A DNA stretch of 64,000 bases from Burkholderiales bacterium (GCA_026399875.1 JAPLQF010000029.1:62001-126000); one strand, 5' to 3'. Shown: positions 9,800-20,559, numbered from the stretch's first letter. The notes: generated by a model not told the origin, from the sequence alone. Numbers and translations are program-made.

Positions 9800-11422
9800 T
9801 CAGGCTCGCAGTTCGAAGCCTTCATAACCGCTGGCGGCCACCTGCTTGCACCGCTCGACATAGGGCGGAAAACCCAGCAGCGGCATGAAGACCCGCGTCT
9901 TGCCGGGCACATTGGCGCCGAGATACCAGGAATTGCAGCCGGGATAGAGCGTGCCGCTGGCCACCGCATTCACATGACCGACCCACTCTTCCTGCGCCTG
10001 CGGCGTGGCCTCGATGCTGCGACGCCGGTTCGCGCGCATCCAGTCGATACACTCGCCGATCCAGTTCACATGCTGCTCGATCGACACGATCATGTTGGTG
10101 AGCACTGACGGGCTGCCCGGGCCCGAGATGGTAAACAGATTGGGAAAGCCCGACACGTTCAGACCGAGGTAGGTGCGCGGACCGGCGCTCCAGGCGTCCG
10201 CAAGCCTCACCCCGTCACGGCCACGAATGTCGACCTTGAGCAGGGATCCGGTCATGGCATCGAAACCGGTGGCATAGACGATCACATCCAGGTCGAAGTC
10301 CTGCCCTGCGGCCCGCAGGCCCGACGGCGTGATCGCTTCAATGCCTTTAGGCCGGATGTCGACCAGCTTCACATGCGGCAGGTTGAAGGTGTCGAAATAG
10401 CCGCTATCGACACACATGCGCTTGCAGCCGAGCACCTGCGTCGGACACAGCAGATCGGCGGTCGCCTGATCCTTCACGATTTCTCGAATGCGTTCGTGCA
10501 CATAGGCCTTGGCGATCTCGTTGGCTCGCGAGTCGATCATCAGATCATTGAACGACCGCTGAAAACCGAGACCACCACGCTCCCATGCCTTGTCGAAGGC
10601 CTGTCGGTGCTCCTCCGCCGTGGCGCCCAGGGCCGGCCGGTCGGGCACCTGAATGCGCGCACCAAACGCCCCCATCATCTGGCTGTTGCGCGCGCGAAAG
10701 GCGGGGTACTCGGCCTTGACCTCGGCCTCGTAGTTCGGATCGAGCGGCGCGTTATGGGCCGGGACGGAATAGTTGGCGGTGCGCTGAAAGACCACCAGCT
10801 CACTGGCCTGCTTCGCAATGATCGGGATCGACTGGACGGCCGATGAGCCTGTGCCGATCACACCGACCCGCTTTCCAGTGAAATCGACCGGTTCATGAGG
10901 CCAGGCGCCGGTGTGATACGACTGCCCCGTGAATGAGCCCAAGCCAGGAAACGCCGGCATGTTGGTCGATGACAGGCATCCGGTGGCCATCACCAGGTAT
11001 TGGCCGGTCACCACATCGTCACGGTCGGTTCGCACCGTCCAGCGCGCACTCGACTCATCGAACTGCGCCGACAGCACCCGCGTCTCGAAGCGGATGTCGG
11101 TGCGCAGATCGAAGCGATCGGCGACATGGTTGGCATAGCGCAGGATCTCGGGTTGCGGCGCAAAGCGCTCGGTCCAGTGCCAGTCCTGCTGCAGATCCTC
11201 CGAAAACTGGTAGGAGTACTCCATGCTCTCGACGTCGCACCGTGCACCCGGATAGCGGTTCCAGTACCAGGTTCCGCCTACGCCGTCGCCAGCCTCGAAG
11301 ACCCGCGCGCGAAGGCCCATCCCGCGGGCCTTGTGCAGCATGTACATGCCGGCAAATCCGGCGCCAACAATGATCAGATCAAATCCGGCATCACGTCCGG
11401 GTTCAGGCATTGCACTCATCAT
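9800..11422 (-). CDS. Baeyer-Villiger monooxygenase, CHMO-like type I
   Basis: FAD- and NADPH-dependent monooxygenase of 540 residues that inserts oxygen next to a ketone to give an ester or lactone. The first Rossmann motif is GAGFAG (20-25). The BVMO fingerprint FTGQSYHTGAWP sits at 164-175, and the NADPH-binding GTGSSA at 190-195. The GTWYWNRYPGARCD segment is typical of cyclohexanone/phenylacetone monooxygenase relatives. Tandem ATGs at 11422 and 11419 follow GGAGAG, and M5 is also possible. It lies 10 bp downstream of a second BVMO, so the two are probably one transcript. The physiological ketone is unknown. Confidence 0.93.
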   Translation of the reverse strand: MMSAMPEPGRDAGFDLIIVGAGFAGMYMLHKARGMGLRARVFEAGDGVGGTWYWNRYPGARCDVESMEYSYQFSEDLQQDWHWTERFAPQPEILRYANHVADRFDLRTDIRFETRVLSAQFDESSARWTVRTDRDDVVTGQYLVMATGCLSSTNMPAFPGLGSFTGQSYHTGAWPHEPVDFTGKRVGVIGTGSSAVQSIPIIAKQASELVVFQRTANYSVPAHNAPLDPNYEAEVKAEYPAFRARNSQMMGAFGARIQVPDRPALGATAEEHRQAFDKAWERGGLGFQRSFNDLMIDSRANEIAKAYVHERIREIVKDQATADLLCPTQVLGCKRMCVDSGYFDTFNLPHVKLVDIRPKGIEAITPSGLRAAGQDFDLDVIVYATGFDAMTGSLLKVDIRGRDGVRLADAWSAGPRTYLGLNVSGFPNLFTISGPGSPSVLTNMIVSIEQHVNWIGECIDWMRANRRRSIEATPQAQEEWVGHVNAVASGTLYPGCNSWYLGANVPGKTRVFMPLLGFPPYVERCKQVAASGYEGFELRA

Positions 11423-11432
11423 CTCTCCGGCA

Positions 11433-12953
11433 TCACTTGAAAATCAGGGCGCCGTCGCCGAGATCGGCGGCAGGCAGTTCATCTTTTTCGGTCATGTAGT
11501 CCTGGCCGTGCTTCCAGGGCTGGCGATCTCCCTGCCTGGGCAACAGGTGCAGGCCACGCATGATGTAGCCGGGATTGAAGTTGCCCGGGTCAACCCAGGG
11601 CGACAAGGGCATGCCCTGATCCTGCGGCCTCAGCGCCGGAGTCACGACCGTGGCCTTCCGAGCTTCCATCTCCTTGAGCAAACGGCAGATGAAATCAGCA
11701 ACGATGTCGACCCGCAGCGTCCAACTTGCTCTGAAATAACCGAAGACCCAAAGCATATTCGGCACTCCGGTGAACATCAGCCCGCGGTAGCTCACGGTAC
11801 TGGCGAAATCGAGCGGCTTGCCGTCGATCGAAAACGCGATGTCGCCCAGCACGTTGAGATTGAAACCGGTGGCGGTGATGATCACGTCGGCATCGAGCTG
11901 AGTACCCGATTTCAGCAGCAGTCCGGTCTCGTTGTAGGTATCGATCTCATCGGTGACCACCGAGGCTTTGCCGCTGCGGATGCCGCGAAAAAGGTCGCCA
12001 TCCGGAATGAAGGCGATGCGCTGCTTCCAGGGCGCATAACGCGGCGTGAAATGCCTGGCTACGTCGTAGTCTTCGCCAAGATAGGCTTTCACCCCGCCGA
12101 GCAGTTCGCGGGTGACCACCTCCGGCTCGGTTTCGCAGCGACGTGTAAAAACTGACTGATCGAAGAGGATCTTGCGGCGCACGATCTCGTGGATCCAGGT
12201 TTCGTCGATGTCGAGCTCGCGCAGGGTATCTGCGAGCACATTGGCATTGCGCCCGGTGATGAAGTAGGTGGGCGATCGCTGCAGCAGCGTCACATGGCCG
12301 CACTGCGCGGTAACCGCGGGAACGATGGTGGCAGCAGTCGCGCCCGAGCCGATCACCACGACGCGCTTGCCGCTCAGATCAAGGTCTTCGGGCCAGTTCT
12401 GGGGATGGACGATCTGGCCCTTGAAACGGTCCATGCCCGGCCACTCCGGCGTATAGCCTTGAGCGTGACGATAGTAGCCCTGGCACATCCACAAAAAGCG
12501 CGTCGAGAATCGCAGGGACTCATTGGTGTCCAGCCGCGTGACCTCAAGGTGCCACAGCCGGTCTTCTCCAGACCAGTTGGCTGAATCGATGCGATGCCGG
12601 TAACGGATATGCCTGGCCAGATCCTTCTCGTCGATCACCTCTTGCATGTAGGACAGAATCTTGTCGGCCGAGGCAATTGGTGCCCCTGTCCAGGGCTTGA
12701 ACCGATAGCCGAAGGTATAGAGATCGCTGTCGGACCGGATACCGGGATAGCGATGGGTGCGCCAGGTGCCGCCGAAATCATCCTGGGTTTCGAGGATGAC
12801 AAAACGCGTCGCTGGCGATTGCGTCTTGAGATGCCAGGCGGCGCCGATGCCGGATATCCCGGCGCCGACAATCAGCATGTCGAAGGTTTCGCTCGAGCGT
12901 TCGGGCATTGACGAGGCCCGGGCACTGGGCTCGGCGGTTGCGGTTGTCGTCAT
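11433..12953 (-). CDS. Baeyer-Villiger monooxygenase, EthA-like
   Basis: Second flavoprotein monooxygenase, 506 residues, with GAGISG at 30-35 and GSGATAA at 202-208. Its fingerprint reads FKGQIVHPQNWPE (177-189). The HPQxW form separates EthA-like BVMOs from the CHMO-like enzyme encoded next to it. EthA-type enzymes often act on linear or aryl ketones, but substrate cannot be assigned here. It is the first gene of a two-gene minus-strand unit and is divergent from the broken cytochrome c peroxidase gene, with 92 bp between them. Confidence 0.92.
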   Translation of the reverse strand: MTTTATAEPSARASSMPERSSETFDMLIVGAGISGIGAAWHLKTQSPATRFVILETQDDFGGTWRTHRYPGIRSDSDLYTFGYRFKPWTGAPIASADKILSYMQEVIDEKDLARHIRYRHRIDSANWSGEDRLWHLEVTRLDTNESLRFSTRFLWMCQGYYRHAQGYTPEWPGMDRFKGQIVHPQNWPEDLDLSGKRVVVIGSGATAATIVPAVTAQCGHVTLLQRSPTYFITGRNANVLADTLRELDIDETWIHEIVRRKILFDQSVFTRRCETEPEVVTRELLGGVKAYLGEDYDVARHFTPRYAPWKQRIAFIPDGDLFRGIRSGKASVVTDEIDTYNETGLLLKSGTQLDADVIITATGFNLNVLGDIAFSIDGKPLDFASTVSYRGLMFTGVPNMLWVFGYFRASWTLRVDIVADFICRLLKEMEARKATVVTPALRPQDQGMPLSPWVDPGNFNPGYIMRGLHLLPRQGDRQPWKHGQDYMTEKDELPAADLGDGALIFK

Positions 12954-13045
12954 GGCATGGGTCTCCGTTTGTCGTCAGTTTACTGGCTCGGACGCGCGGC
13001 AGCTAACCGTTACCGTCGGGGTTCCGATCGATTTCGGATTCACTG

Positions 13046-13930
13046 ATGCTGCTGTCTCGTCGTCTTGCACTGATTTGTCTGCTGCTTGCAGTGGGGCTGC
13101 TCAGCCTCCAGTACCTCAGCAGGCCACAGCCGTCGGCCGCGCCGCTTTCCGAAGCCGCTCTTGGCAAACTGGCGTTTCATGATCCGAGCCTGTCGGCATC
13201 TGGCAAGCAGTCATGTGCAAGCTGCCATGCCGACACCGCGCCGGTCATGCGGCGCCCAATGCACTGGCGGTGCAGCCCGGCGGCGCCGATCTGCTCGATC
13301 AGGGTCTGCGCGCCTCGCAGCCCTTGCGCTACATCGCTACGAATACCGCGTTTCGGTTCGACGATGAAGGCAAGGCATCGGTCGTGGTCAAGATCGCAAA
13401 AGCCGCCTGGGCAGACGATTTCAAGGCGGTCTACGGCAAGGGAATCCTCAACGACCCTGATCTTGCCTTCGAAAAATTGACCTTGGCCTTGCAGGCCTTT
13501 CAGCGCGATGACGTCGCTTTCAACGGCTTTTCAAGCAAATACGATTCGGTACTCGCCGGCAAGGCCGAACTCACCGCGCAGGAAGCCCGAGGGCTCGCGC
13601 TCTTTCCTGTGCGGCGCCTTTCGCGTTCCCTCACTGCGCAATGTCACCCTTCGTCAGGTCTACTTTCACAACGGCCGATACCGCTCGCTGAAAGATGCCC
13701 TGAACTTTTACGTGCAGCGCGATACCCACCCCGAACGCTGGTATCCGCGCAGGGCCGACGGCAGCATCGAGAAGTTCGACGATCTGCCTGCCAGATGGCA
13801 TGCCAACGTCAATCGCAAGGAAGTACCCTACGACCGCCAGCCTGGCCAGACACCGGCACTCGACGAGCGCGAGATCGACGATGTGATCGCCTTTCTCGCA
13901 ACACTCGAAGACGGCTGGGGCGCCCGGTAA
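13046..13930 (+). pseudogene. Di-haem cytochrome c peroxidase family gene, frameshifted and internally deleted
   Basis: Three reading frames must be joined. Frame one gives a signal anchor and the first haem motif CASCH (codons 13215-13229). A one-base shift around 13230-13250 leads to a frame with NALAVQPGGADLLDQGL and LRYIATNTAFRF. A second break at about 13604-13606 joins LALF directly to LCGAFRVPSLRN, then YFHNGRYRSL and the C-terminal VPYDRQPGQTPALDEREIDD. In this family a second CxxCH lies between the two joined segments. It is absent here, so roughly 60 residues appear to be missing (an estimate from family memory). The product cannot be a working di-haem enzyme as read. Confidence 0.8.
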
Positions 13931-13940
13931 TCGATAACGA

Positions 13941-14978
<1,038 letters not shown>

Positions 14979-15003
14979 TCAGACTCAGTCCAGCTGGCAC
15001 GAC

Positions 15004-15879
15004 TCAGACCGGATAAAGCGCAAGTTGCTCGAGCAGCAGCGTGCTGATTCGTTGCGGTTGCTCATCGGTTGAAAAATGTCCGACGCCCTCCAGCACCACG
15101 AATCGGAATGGCGCACTGACGAAATCGGCCGTGGATTGCGCGGCAGTCATGCCGACAGTGGCATCGGCATCGCCCCAAACATAAAGTGTCGGGACCTGGA
15201 TCGTGCCCATCTTTACCCGCAGATCGTGCTGCGCGCGATACCAGGCGAGTGCTGCCTCGAGCGCGGCAGGCGAACCAAGCACCGAGAGATACATGTCGAC
15301 CGCTGCCGGCGGCACCCCCGCTTCGGCCAGCCGTTCGCGAAGCCGTCGCGCGCCATCCTCGAGCAAAAGCTGCGCCGTGGCCGGATCGAGAAAAGCGCGG
15401 TGGTGACGGGATCGATGTTTCTGATCGCCGTCGGGGGCCTGCAGGGCGATCGCAAAGGCCGAGGGATGAGGACGCGACAGGATGGTGAGCGACGCCAGGC
15501 GATCGGGATGGCGATCTGCCACCCCCCAGGACACCTGCCCACCCCAGTCATGGCCAGCCAGATGAAAGCGACCCGACTCATGACCGCAGGCAGCCGCCAG
15601 ATCAAGCACATCGTCAACCAGCCTATCGTAGTGATAGCTGGACAGATCGGCAGGATCGGGACGCGCGCCAGGCGAGTAACCTCGCTGATCGGGCGCGACG
15701 ACCCGATAACCGGCCTTGGCAAGCGCCGGAATCTGATCCCGCCAGGCATGCCGCGACTGCGGATAGCCGTGCAAGAGAACGACCAGATCGCCCTCGCTTG
15801 GCCCGGCGACCCAGGCATCAAAGACCAGCCCGGCGCGGGTGGCGATTCGGTGCAACTCAGGCTGTTCGGAAGCACTCAT
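15004..15879 (-). CDS. Alpha/beta hydrolase, epoxide hydrolase/dehalogenase-like
   Basis: Alpha/beta-fold hydrolase of about 291 residues. HGYPQS (from residue 37) forms the oxyanion-hole region. The nucleophile elbow GHDWGG places Asp111 as nucleophile, and GVGHFS near the C-terminus supplies the catalytic His. An Asp nucleophile suggests an epoxide hydrolase or haloalkane dehalogenase rather than an esterase. ATG 15879 was chosen; an in-frame GTG at 15888 would add three residues. It sits between MaoC and nitronate monooxygenase genes on the same strand, which suggests a shared catabolic transcript. Confidence 0.9.
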   Translation of the reverse strand: MSASEQPELHRIATRAGLVFDAWVAGPSEGDLVVLLHGYPQSRHAWRDQIPALAKAGYRVVAPDQRGYSPGARPDPADLSSYHYDRLVDDVLDLAAACGHESGRFHLAGHDWGGQVSWGVADRHPDRLASLTILSRPHPSAFAIALQAPDGDQKHRSRHHRAFLDPATAQLLLEDGARRLRERLAEAGVPPAAVDMYLSVLGSPAALEAALAWYRAQHDLRVKMGTIQVPTLYVWGDADATVGMTAAQSTADFVSAPFRFVVLEGVGHFSTDEQPQRISTLLLEQLALYPV

Positions 15880-15932
15880 CGTGAACACTCGCTGAAGTCG
15901 AGGATGGCACGAGGCCGGAAGGCCGTACCGCT

Positions 15933-16784
15933 TTACGAGGCCAGCGTCAGCGTGCCGAAGTCGAGAACCGGATGACCACCCGCGCCCAGGGTGCGGAAGC
16001 GGATCGTGCCGCCCTCTTTCCAGGCCTGGACCGTCAGCTCGTCACCCGGCATCACCGGGCGAGTAAAGCGCGCGGACATCGATTTCAGGCGCTTCGGATC
16101 GCCGCCGCACAAGGCCTTGACCAGAACCCGACTGGTGATGCCATAGGTGCACATACCATGCAGGATCGGCTTGTCGAAGCCGCCGCGGCGCGCGAATTCG
16201 GGGTCGCTGTGCAGCGGGTTGCGATCGCCGCTCAGGCGATAGAGCAGTGCCTGGTCGGCACGCGTCGGACAGACCACCTCAATGTCGGGCGCGCGCTGCG
16301 GCACCGGCGCCGGACCCGCCGGGCCCTTGTCGCCACCCCAGCCGCCCTCACCGCGGATAAAGACTGCCGAATTGGTCTCGACCAGCAGCTCACCCGAAGC
16401 GGCATCGACGACATCGGCCGTGGTGGTCACAAGCGCTCCCGATCCTTTGTCGAAGATGCCGGTGATCTTGCCGCTGACCCGTACCGTTCCCTGCAGCGGC
16501 AGCGGCTTGTGCAGCGTGAAGCCCTGCTCGGCATGAACGAGTTTGGTCCGGTCGATCGGGCCAAGATCGGGGCGCGCAGCCGCCCGCTGGGTCAGGACCA
16601 CGCCATAGGCTGGCAGCATCACCAGCTCCTGACCGGCCGAATTCTCGGTGGTCAGATTCAGTTCACCGAACGGATCCGACTGTCCTGCGCCGACACCCAG
16701 CGCATAGAGCATTGCATCGCGCGAGTCCCAGCTGACCTCCGAAGGTCCGGCCGTGCGGCCGACTGCATCCCTGTCGAGTCCCAT
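15933..16784 (-). CDS. MaoC-like enoyl-CoA hydratase (hydratase 2)
   Basis: Double hot-dog (R)-specific enoyl-CoA hydratase of 283 residues. The N-terminal half carries a degenerate hot-dog. The C-terminal half has the hydratase-2 motif YRLSGDRNPLHSDPEFARRG followed by PILHGM, with the catalytic Asp and His. It hydrates trans-2-enoyl-CoA in beta-oxidation-type pathways. The start at 16784 (MGLDRDAVG) follows an AGGAGACAGACAAG-type leader. The neighbours on both sides are hydrolases in the same direction, so it may process an acyl-CoA released by ring-opening or ester cleavage. Confidence 0.9.
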   Translation of the reverse strand: MGLDRDAVGRTAGPSEVSWDSRDAMLYALGVGAGQSDPFGELNLTTENSAGQELVMLPAYGVVLTQRAAARPDLGPIDRTKLVHAEQGFTLHKPLPLQGTVRVSGKITGIFDKGSGALVTTTADVVDAASGELLVETNSAVFIRGEGGWGGDKGPAGPAPVPQRAPDIEVVCPTRADQALLYRLSGDRNPLHSDPEFARRGGFDKPILHGMCTYGITSRVLVKALCGGDPKRLKSMSARFTRPVMPGDELTVQAWKEGGTIRFRTLGAGGHPVLDFGTLTLAS

Positions 16785-16836
16785 CTTGTCTGTCTCCTGT
16801 GGTTCTGATGTTTGAGGTTGTTGGTAGGTCGAAAAC

Positions 16837-18069
16837 TTAATCGCGCATGCGGTTGGGCTCAACCAGCGCCGAATAGACCAGCGTGCGCAGCTCGCGGCGC
16901 ACCGGATAGGTGGCCGATCCCATCAGTTGGGTCATGAAGATCACCGCAATATCCTCGACCGGGTCGATCCAGAAGGCGGTCGATGCTGCGCCTCCCCAGT
17001 AAAACTCGCCAACGCTCGAGGGCACCAGCGCTTTCACCGGATCGAAGACCACCGCAAATCCGAGGCCGAATCCGACGCCGGCGTTGGTCGCCTCGGAGAA
17101 CATCGAGCGCGACATGCTGGCGAGATCGGCGCCGCCCGGCAGCTGATTGGCAGTCATCATGCGCAGCGTGGCCGGAGCGACGAGGTGATGGCCTTTGTAC
17201 TGGCCACGATCGACCAGCATCTGGCAGAACTTCGCATAGTCGCCGATGGTCGAGACGAGACCACCCCCGCCAGAATGAAAGACCGGCGGCGTGAGATAAA
17301 CGCTGGTCTGAGGATCATCCTGCAGCTTCAGGCCCGCCTCGGGCGTCGGCAGATAGCAGGCGGCAAAGCGCGACCGCTGGTCTTCACGAACCTGGAAAGA
17401 GGTTTCGGTCATGCCAAGCGGATCGAGAATGCGCTCTTTGACGAAGGACTCGAAGGACTGCCCCGAGATCCGCTGCACCAGCACTCCGAGCACATCGGTC
17501 GAGACCGAGTAATTCCAGGCATCGCCAGGCGAAAACTCGAGCGGCAGATTAGCCAGCGCATCAACGAAACCCGCCATGTCGAGCGGTCCTGCTCGGTCGG
17601 ACAGAACCTTCTTGCGATAGGCGGCATCGACATTGCTGCGAAACTGAAAGCCGTAGGTGAGGCCGGAGGTATGGCGCAGCAGATCGACCATCTGCATCTG
17701 CCGCGACACCCGCGTCGTGATGTAGGGGCCAATACCGGCGCTGAAGACCGCCAGTGCCTTGAACTCGGGGATGAAGCGGCTGACCGGATCATCGAGCGCC
17801 ACCAGCCCTTGCTCGACCAGCATCATGAACGCAAGGCTGGTGATCGGCTTGGTCATCGAATAGATGCGATAGACGGTCTCGGGCGTTACCGGAATGCCAC
17901 GTTCGAGATCGGCATGACCCAGCACCATCTGATGAACCAGCTCGCCCTTGCGCAGGATCTGCAACTGCGCGCCGGGCAGCTTGCCGGACTTGATGTATTT
18001 GTCGTCGATGAAGCGATCGATACGGGAAAGACGGTCCCGGGCGAAGCCCTGAAAAGTCGCTTGGGTCAT
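16837..18069 (-). CDS. Serine hydrolase of the beta-lactamase/EstB family
   Basis: Class C beta-lactamase-fold hydrolase, 410 residues. The nucleophile and general base lie in SMTK (Ser71, Lys74). The tyrosine motif is Tyr187-Ser-Val, the form seen in EstB-type esterases rather than true beta-lactamases (Tyr-x-Asn). No signal peptide is visible, so it is probably cytoplasmic. It is 19 bp downstream of the gamma-glutamyltransferase gene. Given two BVMOs nearby, an ester- or lactone-cleaving role is attractive, but that is inference from neighbourhood. Confidence 0.9.
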   Translation of the reverse strand: MTQATFQGFARDRLSRIDRFIDDKYIKSGKLPGAQLQILRKGELVHQMVLGHADLERGIPVTPETVYRIYSMTKPITSLAFMMLVEQGLVALDDPVSRFIPEFKALAVFSAGIGPYITTRVSRQMQMVDLLRHTSGLTYGFQFRSNVDAAYRKKVLSDRAGPLDMAGFVDALANLPLEFSPGDAWNYSVSTDVLGVLVQRISGQSFESFVKERILDPLGMTETSFQVREDQRSRFAACYLPTPEAGLKLQDDPQTSVYLTPPVFHSGGGGLVSTIGDYAKFCQMLVDRGQYKGHHLVAPATLRMMTANQLPGGADLASMSRSMFSEATNAGVGFGLGFAVVFDPVKALVPSSVGEFYWGGAASTAFWIDPVEDIAVIFMTQLMGSATYPVRRELRTLVYSALVEPNRMRD

Positions 18070-18088
18070 GAAGGTGAACTCCTGCGTG

Positions 18089-19699
18089 TCAGATTGCAGC
18101 GGCCATACCGTCGCCGGCCGGGTCAGCACCACCGTCGAGCCTGCCATCATTGATTCGAATGGCATGCACCAGCGGGAACATATGGCTGAAGGCATGCCGC
18201 ATCACCGGATAGCCTCTGGCCTCGAGCGCACGCTGCGTCGATCGCAGAATGCGGTTGGTCACTTCGATGGTGTCGGAGGTGGTGCAAAAGCGCGGTGCTT
18301 CGACCGCTTCCTGAGCATTCATGCCGAAATCGACCGCATTGAGAATGGCCTGCAGGTTGCCCATCGTGATCGTGGTGCCGCCGGGCGAGCCGACAATGAA
18401 AAACGGCTTGTCACCTTTGAAAACCATGGTCGGGGACATTGCCGAGAACCTTGCCTTGCCGGGGGCCAGCGAGCCGGCGCGGCCGGGGCGCGGATCGAAG
18501 ACCATCATGCAGTTGTTGTACATGAAGCCCAGGCCATCGGTGACTACGCCCGAACTCGAGCCAAGCGAATGGGTCAATGACACACAGGCGCCTTTGGCGT
18601 CGGCCACGCAGATATGCGTGGTCTCCTTGCTCTCCGGGCCACCGGCATTCATGCGCGGGACGCGGGTCTTTTCGCCGCTGCGAATGCGAGCCGCCATGCG
18701 GGCGGCGTACTCCTTGGAGGTGAGCTCGGCCATCGGGATATCGACAAATCGTGGATCGCCCATGCGCTCGTCTTTATCGACAGTCGCGATCTTCATCGCT
18801 TCGCTGACGGTCGCGATGTAGTCGGCAGAGTTGTGGCCCATTGCGGCCAGATCAAAATTCTCGAGAATATTGAGCATCAGCACGATCATCAGACCACCGC
18901 CGGGCGGCTGGTTGGTGGCCACGCGATAGCCGCGATAGGTGGTCCACAGCGGATCGACCGATTCGGTTGCACAGGCTGCCAGGTCGGCCATGGTGACCAG
19001 TCCGCCATGGGCCTTCATGTCGGCGTCGATACGACGCGCGATCTCGCCGTGATAGAAATCATCGACGCCGTGCTCCGCGATCCGGCGATAGGTGCGACCC
19101 ATGTCGGGGTTGCGCAGCAACTCGCCCACCTTGCGCGGCTGGCCATCGGGCCTGAGGTAGATCTTTGCAGAGGCCGCGCAATCGGTCAGCACCCGGATGC
19201 GTTCAATGCGCCCAGACTGCGCCGGCTGCATCCAGAAACTGTGCACATGCGGACGCACTGCAAAGCCCGATTCGCAATAGCCAATCGCAGGCTGGAGCAT
19301 GTCGGCCAGCGTACGGGTGCCAAAACGCCGCAGGGCCTCATCGAAAGCCTTGATCGTGAGCGGCGTGGTCATCGACTGATAACCGACCTCATTGACTGCT
19401 CCCTGGAGCACGAAACCGAAGCCGTCATCGCATTCACCGACGATCCGGTCCTGCCACATGTCGGGGCGAGTCGCCAGCGGCGCACGGCCGTGAAAGTCGA
19501 TGAAGGTATGCACGCCACGCTCAGGCAGATGGATGTGCATCGAACCGAAACCGGCAACACCGCACATCTGCGGGTCGACCGCCGTCTGCACCAGGGCCGC
19601 GCCAATGGCGGCGTCGATGACATTGCCGCCGGCGGCAAGAATATCGAGACCGGCTTCGACCGCCTCGGGCTGCGCTGCACTGACCATGGCTCGATGCAT
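18089..19699 (-). CDS. Gamma-glutamyltransferase family protein without signal peptide
   Basis: Ntn-hydrolase of 536 residues. The self-cleavage/nucleophile site is KETTHICVAD, with Thr360 as predicted catalytic residue. The GSSSG loop follows at 380-384, and PGGTTI lies near the C-terminus. Classical Ggt is exported and transfers the glutamyl group of glutathione. Here the N-terminus (MHRAMVSAAQPEAVEAGLDI) starts directly in the enzyme fold with no leader, so it is probably cytoplasmic. Members of this family also include cephalosporin acylase-like amidases. It is 3 bp downstream of the MBL hydrolase gene. Confidence 0.9.
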   Translation of the reverse strand: MHRAMVSAAQPEAVEAGLDILAAGGNVIDAAIGAALVQTAVDPQMCGVAGFGSMHIHLPERGVHTFIDFHGRAPLATRPDMWQDRIVGECDDGFGFVLQGAVNEVGYQSMTTPLTIKAFDEALRRFGTRTLADMLQPAIGYCESGFAVRPHVHSFWMQPAQSGRIERIRVLTDCAASAKIYLRPDGQPRKVGELLRNPDMGRTYRRIAEHGVDDFYHGEIARRIDADMKAHGGLVTMADLAACATESVDPLWTTYRGYRVATNQPPGGGLMIVLMLNILENFDLAAMGHNSADYIATVSEAMKIATVDKDERMGDPRFVDIPMAELTSKEYAARMAARIRSGEKTRVPRMNAGGPESKETTHICVADAKGACVSLTHSLGSSSGVVTDGLGFMYNNCMMVFDPRPGRAGSLAPGKARFSAMSPTMVFKGDKPFFIVGSPGGTTITMGNLQAILNAVDFGMNAQEAVEAPRFCTTSDTIEVTNRILRSTQRALEARGYPVMRHAFSHMFPLVHAIRINDGRLDGGADPAGDGMAAAI

Positions 19700-19702
19700 T
19701 GT

Positions 19703-20557
19703 TCAGACCTCCAGGCGAAATGCGTCGCCGTCTTTGACGATATGACCCGCAGTAGCGCCTGCGAAATGGGTGCCGATGACCAGGGTCGGTGTACCGGCCA
19801 GCCTGCCGAAGACTTCGCGGCGGGTCCTGGTCGACTGCTCAGTATCGTAATCAGCACTCGACGCCCAGGCCGGCCAGGCAAGCTGGCAGGGGTGGTGAAT
19901 GAAGTCGCCGGTGATCAGGGCGTTCTCGCCCTGCGAGGAGATCGCCACGCTGACATGCCCCGGCGTGTGCCCGACGGTTGGCACCAAGCTGACCTCATCG
20001 CAGATCTGGAACGAGGTATCAACCAGATCGACCAGTCCGGCATCAAACACCGGCTTGACCGAATCGTCGAAAATCGCCACCTGATCGGGTACATCGCGCT
20101 TGCCCTGCCAGTAGTTGAACTCGGTACTGGCCATGAGGTAGCGCGCATTAGGAAAGGTCGGCACCCATTGCCCGTCGACCCACATGGTGTTCCAGCCGAC
20201 ATGATCGACATGCAGGTGAGTGCACATCACTGTGTCGATCGATTCACGCGGGAAACCGGCCTGCGCCAGGTCGCGAAGGAAAGGCCCCTGCAGATTGTTC
20301 CAGCTGGGAAGCGCCCGATTCTGCTTGTCATTGCCAAGGCAGGTATCGACGATGATACGCCGCGTTGGCGTCTGGATGACCAGCGCATGGATGCTCATCT
20401 TGAGCCGCCCTTCGTCATCCATGAAGTGGGGCTTCATCCATTCGATTTCGCAGCACGCCTCGCGGGTTGCCTGCGGCAGGATGAAACGCGAACCGCCGAC
20501 CGACTCGACTTCAAGGATCTTGGTGACGGTCACCGACCCGATGCGCCATGTCTGCAC
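19703..20557 (-). CDS. Metallo-beta-lactamase fold hydrolase
   Basis: MBL-fold hydrolase of 284 residues. The zinc motif THLHVDHVGW gives His114, His116, Asp118 and His119. VGHTPGH and GDFIHHP supply the later ligands, and a C-terminal GTHFAG the last His. I assign a GTG start at 20557 because it is preceded by GAGGAGACAC, and the upstream extension has no ATG with such a site. It resembles lactonase/quorum-quenching and arylsulfatase-like MBL proteins, but substrate is not assignable. It is the first gene of the six-gene run and divergent from the CMD gene. Confidence 0.9.
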   Translation of the reverse strand: MQTWRIGSVTVTKILEVESVGGSRFILPQATREACCEIEWMKPHFMDDEGRLKMSIHALVIQTPTRRIIVDTCLGNDKQNRALPSWNNLQGPFLRDLAQAGFPRESIDTVMCTHLHVDHVGWNTMWVDGQWVPTFPNARYLMASTEFNYWQGKRDVPDQVAIFDDSVKPVFDAGLVDLVDTSFQICDEVSLVPTVGHTPGHVSVAISSQGENALITGDFIHHPCQLAWPAWASSADYDTEQSTRTRREVFGRLAGTPTLVIGTHFAGATAGHIVKDGDAFRLEV

Positions 20558-20559
20558 GA

